Shown: positions 6,148 through 8,886 of the stretch, piece by piece
Layout: the number at the start of each line of letters is the position of its first letter
Position numbering within the stretch: the stretch's first letter is position 1
Source of the DNA: Candidatus Bathyarchaeota archaeon
GTDB lineage: Archaea > Thermoproteota > Bathyarchaeia > 40CM-2-53-6
Assembly (NCBI GenBank): GCA_005884605.1
Contig: VBBE01000071.1
Location: 1-8,886 of the forward strand
Length of the DNA: 8,886 bases
Reading direction: 5' to 3'
Translations under genes and position numbers: made by a program
Notes under the pieces: model-generated
Database searches by the model: none
What the model was told of the DNA's origin: nothing
Seen by the model: the letters and a program-made list of their open reading frames with translations, nothing else

Positions 6148-7131
6148 TCAGCTCTTCCCGTAATACCTTCGCATCTCCCGAGTGAGAGCCGGGACGACCT
6201 CGAAAACATCCCCCACGATCCCGTAGTCCGCGAATCCGAAAATGGGCGCCTCAGGATCTCTATTGATCGCGACTATCACCTTCGAGTTTATCATGCCAAC
6301 TCTATGTTGAATGGCTCCAGAGATGCCGCAGGCGATGTACAATGTTGGGGAGACGGTTCTACCCGTCTGTCCAACCTGGTCCGAGTGTGGCCTCCAACCT
6401 GCATCGACTGAAGCTCTTGATGCTCCGACAACACCGCCCATGACACTAGCGAGCTCCTCGAGAATCTTGTAGTTCTCAGGTCCGCCCATTCCTCTTCCCC
6501 CTGATACGATGACTCTTGCCTCAGTGAGGTCTTGTTTTTTTGCCGCCGAGGTGACGAATTCCTTCACCCTCATCCTAGTGGATGGCTTCTCGAATGATAG
6601 AGACTCGACCGACGGACTCGTTGCGGGAACTCTCTCCTTGGCGGTGAACACATTCGGCCTAAGAGTTGCAATCTTGGGGGTTCCCCTTATTTTGACTTTC
6701 AGCAACACTTTGCCTGCATAGGCAGGGCGGGTCGCAATGAGATCATCGGCACTGATTTCCAGATCAGTGCATTCTGTTGCGACGACGGTGTTGAGATGGA
6801 TTGCGAGACGTGGCGCTAGGTCCTTGCCGGTCGAAGTAGCTGGGAGAAGAATGACGCTGGGGTTGATCTTCTTCGCCAAGTCGAGAGCGATTTGTCGAAA
6901 GAGATCTGGGTGGAAGAGCTTCAACGACTCATCGTCGGCAATCGAAACTTTGTCTGCGCCGAACTTGCCGAGAGAACTTGACTGAGCCTTTACCCCATGA
7001 CCTATCGATAGGGCGTGAACCTCGGTTTTTGATAGGTCAGCTAACCGTCGGGCTTCCGTTACAGATTCGAATGCCGATTTTCTGAATTCGCTCCCCGAGG
7101 ACTCCGCGAAGACAAGTATCGGGCCGTGCAT
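6148..7131 (-). CDS. etfA: Electron-transfer flavoprotein alpha subunit
   Basis: EtfA binds the FAD of the ETF heterodimer and carries electrons from acyl-CoA dehydrogenase to FixC. The 327-residue length is typical. The N-terminal domain begins GPILVFAESS. The C-terminal FAD domain contains SGGRGMGG (210-217), ASRASVDAGW (237-246), QVGQTGRTVSP (252-262), the ETF-alpha signature ending in AIQH (H276) with AIN at 288-290, and DYGIVGD (302-308). All expected FAD contacts are present. It starts four bases after the etfB stop, so the two form one transcript, etfB first. There is no clear ribosome binding site, in line with coupled translation. Its 3' end faces the 122-aa gene across 10 bases. Confidence 0.95.
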   Translation of the reverse strand: MHGPILVFAESSGSEFRKSAFESVTEARRLADLSKTEVHALSIGHGVKAQSSSLGKFGADKVSIADDESLKLFHPDLFRQIALDLAKKINPSVILLPATSTGKDLAPRLAIHLNTVVATECTDLEISADDLIATRPAYAGKVLLKVKIRGTPKIATLRPNVFTAKERVPATSPSVESLSFEKPSTRMRVKEFVTSAAKKQDLTEARVIVSGGRGMGGPENYKILEELASVMGGVVGASRASVDAGWRPHSDQVGQTGRTVSPTLYIACGISGAIQHRVGMINSKVIVAINRDPEAPIFGFADYGIVGDVFEVVPALTREMRRYYGKS

Positions 7132-7135
7132 TCTG

Positions 7136-7885
7136 CTAGATCACTTTTGCCTCTTCGTGGAGAACCTTGACCAATAACGGAACTGCTTCAACGCCCTTCC
7201 CTAGAACTCTGCCCGGGGGTCTAGGTGGAGGGTATTGGACCGAGACAATCTCTAGCGCGCCCGGAAACTGTTGAGGCTCCTTTACGAGAATAGGTTTCTT
7301 CCGAGCGGCGACCAATTCTCGAAGGGACGCATATCGGGGAACCGTCAGGTCTTTCTCGGCGGTAAACGCCGACGGAAGGGTAGCTTCGACAACGATTATT
7401 CCTCCTTCAACCTCTCGATGAGCCAAGGCTTTCCCAGCGGAAATGTCGAGTTTGACAATTTGAGTGACACATGGGATTCCAAGAAGCTCAGCTACCATCG
7501 GTCCTACTTGTTGGTTGTCGTCGTCAACACCCTTTTTGCCGAACAATAAAACGTCGAATTCGGCAGTCTTCAATTCTGCCGCAATTGCCCTAGCTATCGC
7601 GCTAGGGTCATCTGGGAAATTTTCGGTCTTTAGATGAATACCCTTGTCTGCGCCAAGCGCCAGAGCTTTGAGAATTACGCTAGTTGACTTCTCGGGTCCA
7701 AGCGTAAGAACGGTGACTTCTCCGCCATGCTTCTCCTTTAGCTGGACACCCTGTTCTAGCGCATATTCCTCATATGGGTTGATTACGAACTCCGTATCGC
7801 TTGTGACAACTGACTTCCCATCGGGGGAAATCTTGATACGCGTTGCCGTATCCGGGACCCGGCGCACGCAGACGACTATCCTCAG
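7136..7885 (-). CDS. etfB: Electron-transfer flavoprotein beta subunit (probable CTG start)
   Basis: EtfB is the partner of EtfA and usually binds AMP, or a second FAD in bifurcating forms. Recognisable parts are RRVPDTATRIKIS, FVINPYEEYALE, VTVLTLGPEKS, FGKKGVDDDNQQVGPMVAELL and AHREVEGGIIVVEATLPSAF. The first standard start codon in frame is GTG 7867, which gives 243 residues but cuts off the first beta strand. The codons before it read CTG-R-I-V-V-C-V and match the family opening MKIVVCVKRVPDT exactly. A TGA stop lies one codon further upstream of CTG 7885. The natural start is therefore CTG at 7885 (249 residues), or an ATG lost by one change or a sequencing error. Whether the protein is bifurcating cannot be settled by eye. 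Confidence 0.93.
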   Translation of the reverse strand: MRIVVCVRRVPDTATRIKISPDGKSVVTSDTEFVINPYEEYALEQGVQLKEKHGGEVTVLTLGPEKSTSVILKALALGADKGIHLKTENFPDDPSAIARAIAAELKTAEFDVLLFGKKGVDDDNQQVGPMVAELLGIPCVTQIVKLDISAGKALAHREVEGGIIVVEATLPSAFTAEKDLTVPRYASLRELVAARKKPILVKEPQQFPGALEIVSVQYPPPRPPGRVLGKGVEAVPLLVKVLHEEAKVI

Positions 7886-7920
7886 TTTTCAGTAACCTTG
7901 AAAGAGCCCGCTTCGAGCGA

Positions 7921-7934
7921 AGAATAAGGTTTCC
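7921..7934 (-). promoter_or_regulatory. Possible archaeal BRE/TATA promoter for etfBA
   Basis: On the minus strand this reads GGAAACCTTATTCT, a purine-rich BRE-like part followed by a weak TATA-like part. A transcript starting about 25 bases downstream would have a leader of roughly 10-15 bases before the CTG at 7885. It lies between the end of the second tnpB and etfB. The match is weak, and no other candidate in this 90-bp gap is better. Confidence 0.3.
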
Positions 7935-7966
7935 CAGTATGAGTAAAGTTCTGGTATGAATCATGG

Positions 7967-8013
7967 GGTTCTGCTAACTCATCGTTGGTTGAGTTAGCTT
8001 CGGGGCATCGACT
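7967..8013 (-). ncRNA. Candidate omega-RNA 3' scaffold / transposon right-end hairpin of tnpB copy 2
   Basis: In minus-strand order: AGTCGATG (8013-8006), a 7-base spacer, a perfect 8-bp stem GCTAACTC (7998-7991) with GAGTTAGC (7980-7973) around a 10-base loop, and then AGAACC. The tnpB stop codon TAG lies inside the 3' arm. The layout matches copy 1 in order and spacing, and two stem positions differ by compensating pairs. The start of any RNA is not visible. Confidence 0.55.
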
Positions 8014-8885
8014 CCGGGGATTACCGTAGGCGTCGGGTTCCCCTTCACTGCTTCACCTGCCCTGCCTTGCGCCTCAGCTATGGGAGGCCGGGAACGTGCG
8101 AACCTCACCCATCCCCGCCGAGCCATGTTGATCGCTGCAACCATGTCTCGGTCCATTACTATTCTACATTTACCGCACCAGAGCTTACGTTCTAGTCGTT
8201 TGTCTGATTGGAGTCTCTCCCCGCATCTCGGACAAGTCACACTGGAACCTCTGGTCTCACGCCTAGACAAACGGATAACAGGTAATTCGATCCATCGGGC
8301 TTTGTACTCTATCTGTCGTTGAGCCTCACCGAAACTCCACCCGTTCATCCTGCCACGATACTTTCTAGCCTGACCGTTACCCTTCCGGTAGAGGGATCGG
8401 ATGCCCTCAATGTTCTCAAGAACTATTGCTGTTTTCCGTTGGACTGCTAGGGCGACAATCGTCTTTGTAGCATTATGGAGCAGGTGGCTAGTCCTAGTCG
8501 TTCTTCGTTGTCCGTACTTGGACGCTATCGTTGTTCTTGTTCTTGCATCGTCCCTTGTGAAAGAGGCGATAATACGTACAGTGGTGTTTGCTATTCTCAC
8601 GCTCCTCGAGAGATCATAGTGATGGGTCTCCTGGTCGTTTCCAACCGTTAGATTACGAAGATTACGGTCAACACCCACAGTGGAGACGCATTCAATTATG
8701 GGAGGATCTCGGGCGATACAGAGGCTCAGTCTGTTCCGCGTGAGGGTGAAGGAGCGAACCTTGGCTCCCTGTTGAGATATGACCTCTGACGTATGCTTGG
8801 TCAAGGGTATCCTGAAACGTTTCCCCCTCGATACAGGAATGAGTAAATATCCACTCTCTATTTTGAATCCGTAGCAGGAGAGCTG
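7974..8885 (-). CDS. tnpB: TnpB, RNA-guided endonuclease, partial at the window edge
   Basis: The reading frame stays open to the right edge, so the N-terminal part is missing from the window. A TTG at 8804 is not the real start: the 27 codons before it read CYGFKIESGYLLIPVSRGKR and onward, and align with CYGFKIQNDLLRLPVKPRK of the first tnpB. Numbered from TTG 8804, the RuvC residues are D46 (VGVDRNLRN), E130 (IVLENIEGIR) and D220 (DRDMVAAINMA), with a zinc finger at C191, C194, C210 and C213. The tail GEAVKGNPTPTVIPGVDAPK is the normal archaeal ending, and the frame is intact. The usual DxNAA motif reads DMVAA, so a conserved Asn is replaced by Val. The stretch LYRKGNGQARKYRGRMNGW shows strong homology to the other copy; across 34 residues there I count 27 identities. 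Confidence 0.88.
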   Translation of the reverse strand, partial: QLSCYGFKIESGYLLIPVSRGKRFRIPLTKHTSEVISQQGAKVRSFTLTRNRLSLCIARDPPIIECVSTVGVDRNLRNLTVGNDQETHHYDLSRSVRIANTTVRIIASFTRDDARTRTTIASKYGQRRTTRTSHLLHNATKTIVALAVQRKTAIVLENIEGIRSLYRKGNGQARKYRGRMNGWSFGEAQRQIEYKARWIELPVIRLSRRETRGSSVTCPRCGERLQSDKRLERKLWCGKCRIVMDRDMVAAINMARRGWVRFARSRPPIAEAQGRAGEAVKGNPTPTVIPGVDAPKLTQPTMS

Positions 8886-8886
8886 C

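Larger units (their letters stand above)
7963..8886 (-). mobile_element. IS200/IS605-family (IS1341-like, tnpB-only) element, right part, copy 2
   Basis: The second element is inverted relative to the first, so both right ends face the ETF cassette. Its left end is beyond the window and no tnpA is visible. The right boundary is set after AGAACCCCA (7972 down to 7964), the block shared with copy 1. It lies about 80 bases upstream of etfB, so it may influence that operon's expression. Confidence 0.6.

Noticed and set aside
6509..6985. Plus-strand frames opposite etfA
   Set aside because: They lie wholly inside the well-supported etfA gene and are shadows of its codons.
7770..7964. Minus-strand frame covering the etfB leader, as a separate small gene
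   Set aside because: It overlaps the start of etfB in another frame, has no recognisable features and contains the probable promoter.
1..8886. CRISPR array, tRNA or rRNA
   Set aside because: No regularly spaced repeats, no tRNA cloverleaf and no rRNA-like stretch were seen on either strand.
1..8886. Composite transposon with recently duplicated ends
   Set aside because: The two tnpB genes differ at many synonymous and amino-acid positions, so they are old homologues, not fresh copies, and the outer ends are not in the window.

Overview
This window carries an electron-transfer-flavoprotein (ETF) module flanked by two TnpB genes. The host is most probably an archaeon: the TnpB proteins have an archaeal IS1341-like C-terminal tail, TTG and GTG starts are plausible, Shine-Dalgarno motifs are patchy, and no bacterial -35/-10 promoters stand out. 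I cannot fix the lineage from sequence alone; a Thermoproteota or Nitrososphaeria-like heterotroph is a guess.

Layout, left to right. (1) A plus-strand tnpB reaches the left edge and stops at 1209. Its C-terminal tail has been thrown out of frame by a small indel near 1081-1108. (2) An acyl-CoA dehydrogenase (1280-2464). (3) A looser region, 2465-4133. It holds a small two-helix membrane protein with a C-terminal zinc ribbon, a frameshifted PIN-like/DUF5615-like gene remnant, a putative helix-turn-helix protein, a decayed 32-bp duplication of that gene's end, and a CCATGG micro-repeat. (4) A plus-strand operon: fixC-type ETF:quinone oxidoreductase, fixX-type ferredoxin and an unrecognised 122-aa protein (4134-6137). 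(5) A minus-strand operon, etfB then etfA (7885-6148), meeting the fixC operon tail to tail with 10 bp between. (6) A second tnpB on the minus strand, open through the right edge.

How the genes fit together. An acyl-CoA dehydrogenase reduces EtfAB. EtfAB passes electrons to FixC/FixX, which would reduce membrane quinone. The window therefore encodes an electron route from acyl-CoA oxidation to the respiratory chain, but no hydratase, hydroxyacyl-CoA dehydrogenase or thiolase is present here. A bifurcating FixABCX role cannot be excluded from sequence alone.

The least ordinary observations are: a covarying 8-bp hairpin followed by AGAACC at the 3' end of both tnpB genes, a good candidate for the transposon right end and omega-RNA scaffold; a cysteine-to-threonine change in the usual FixX iron-sulfur motif; an etfB whose family-consistent first codon is CTG; and two separate frameshifts, in the tnpB tail and in the PIN-like gene.
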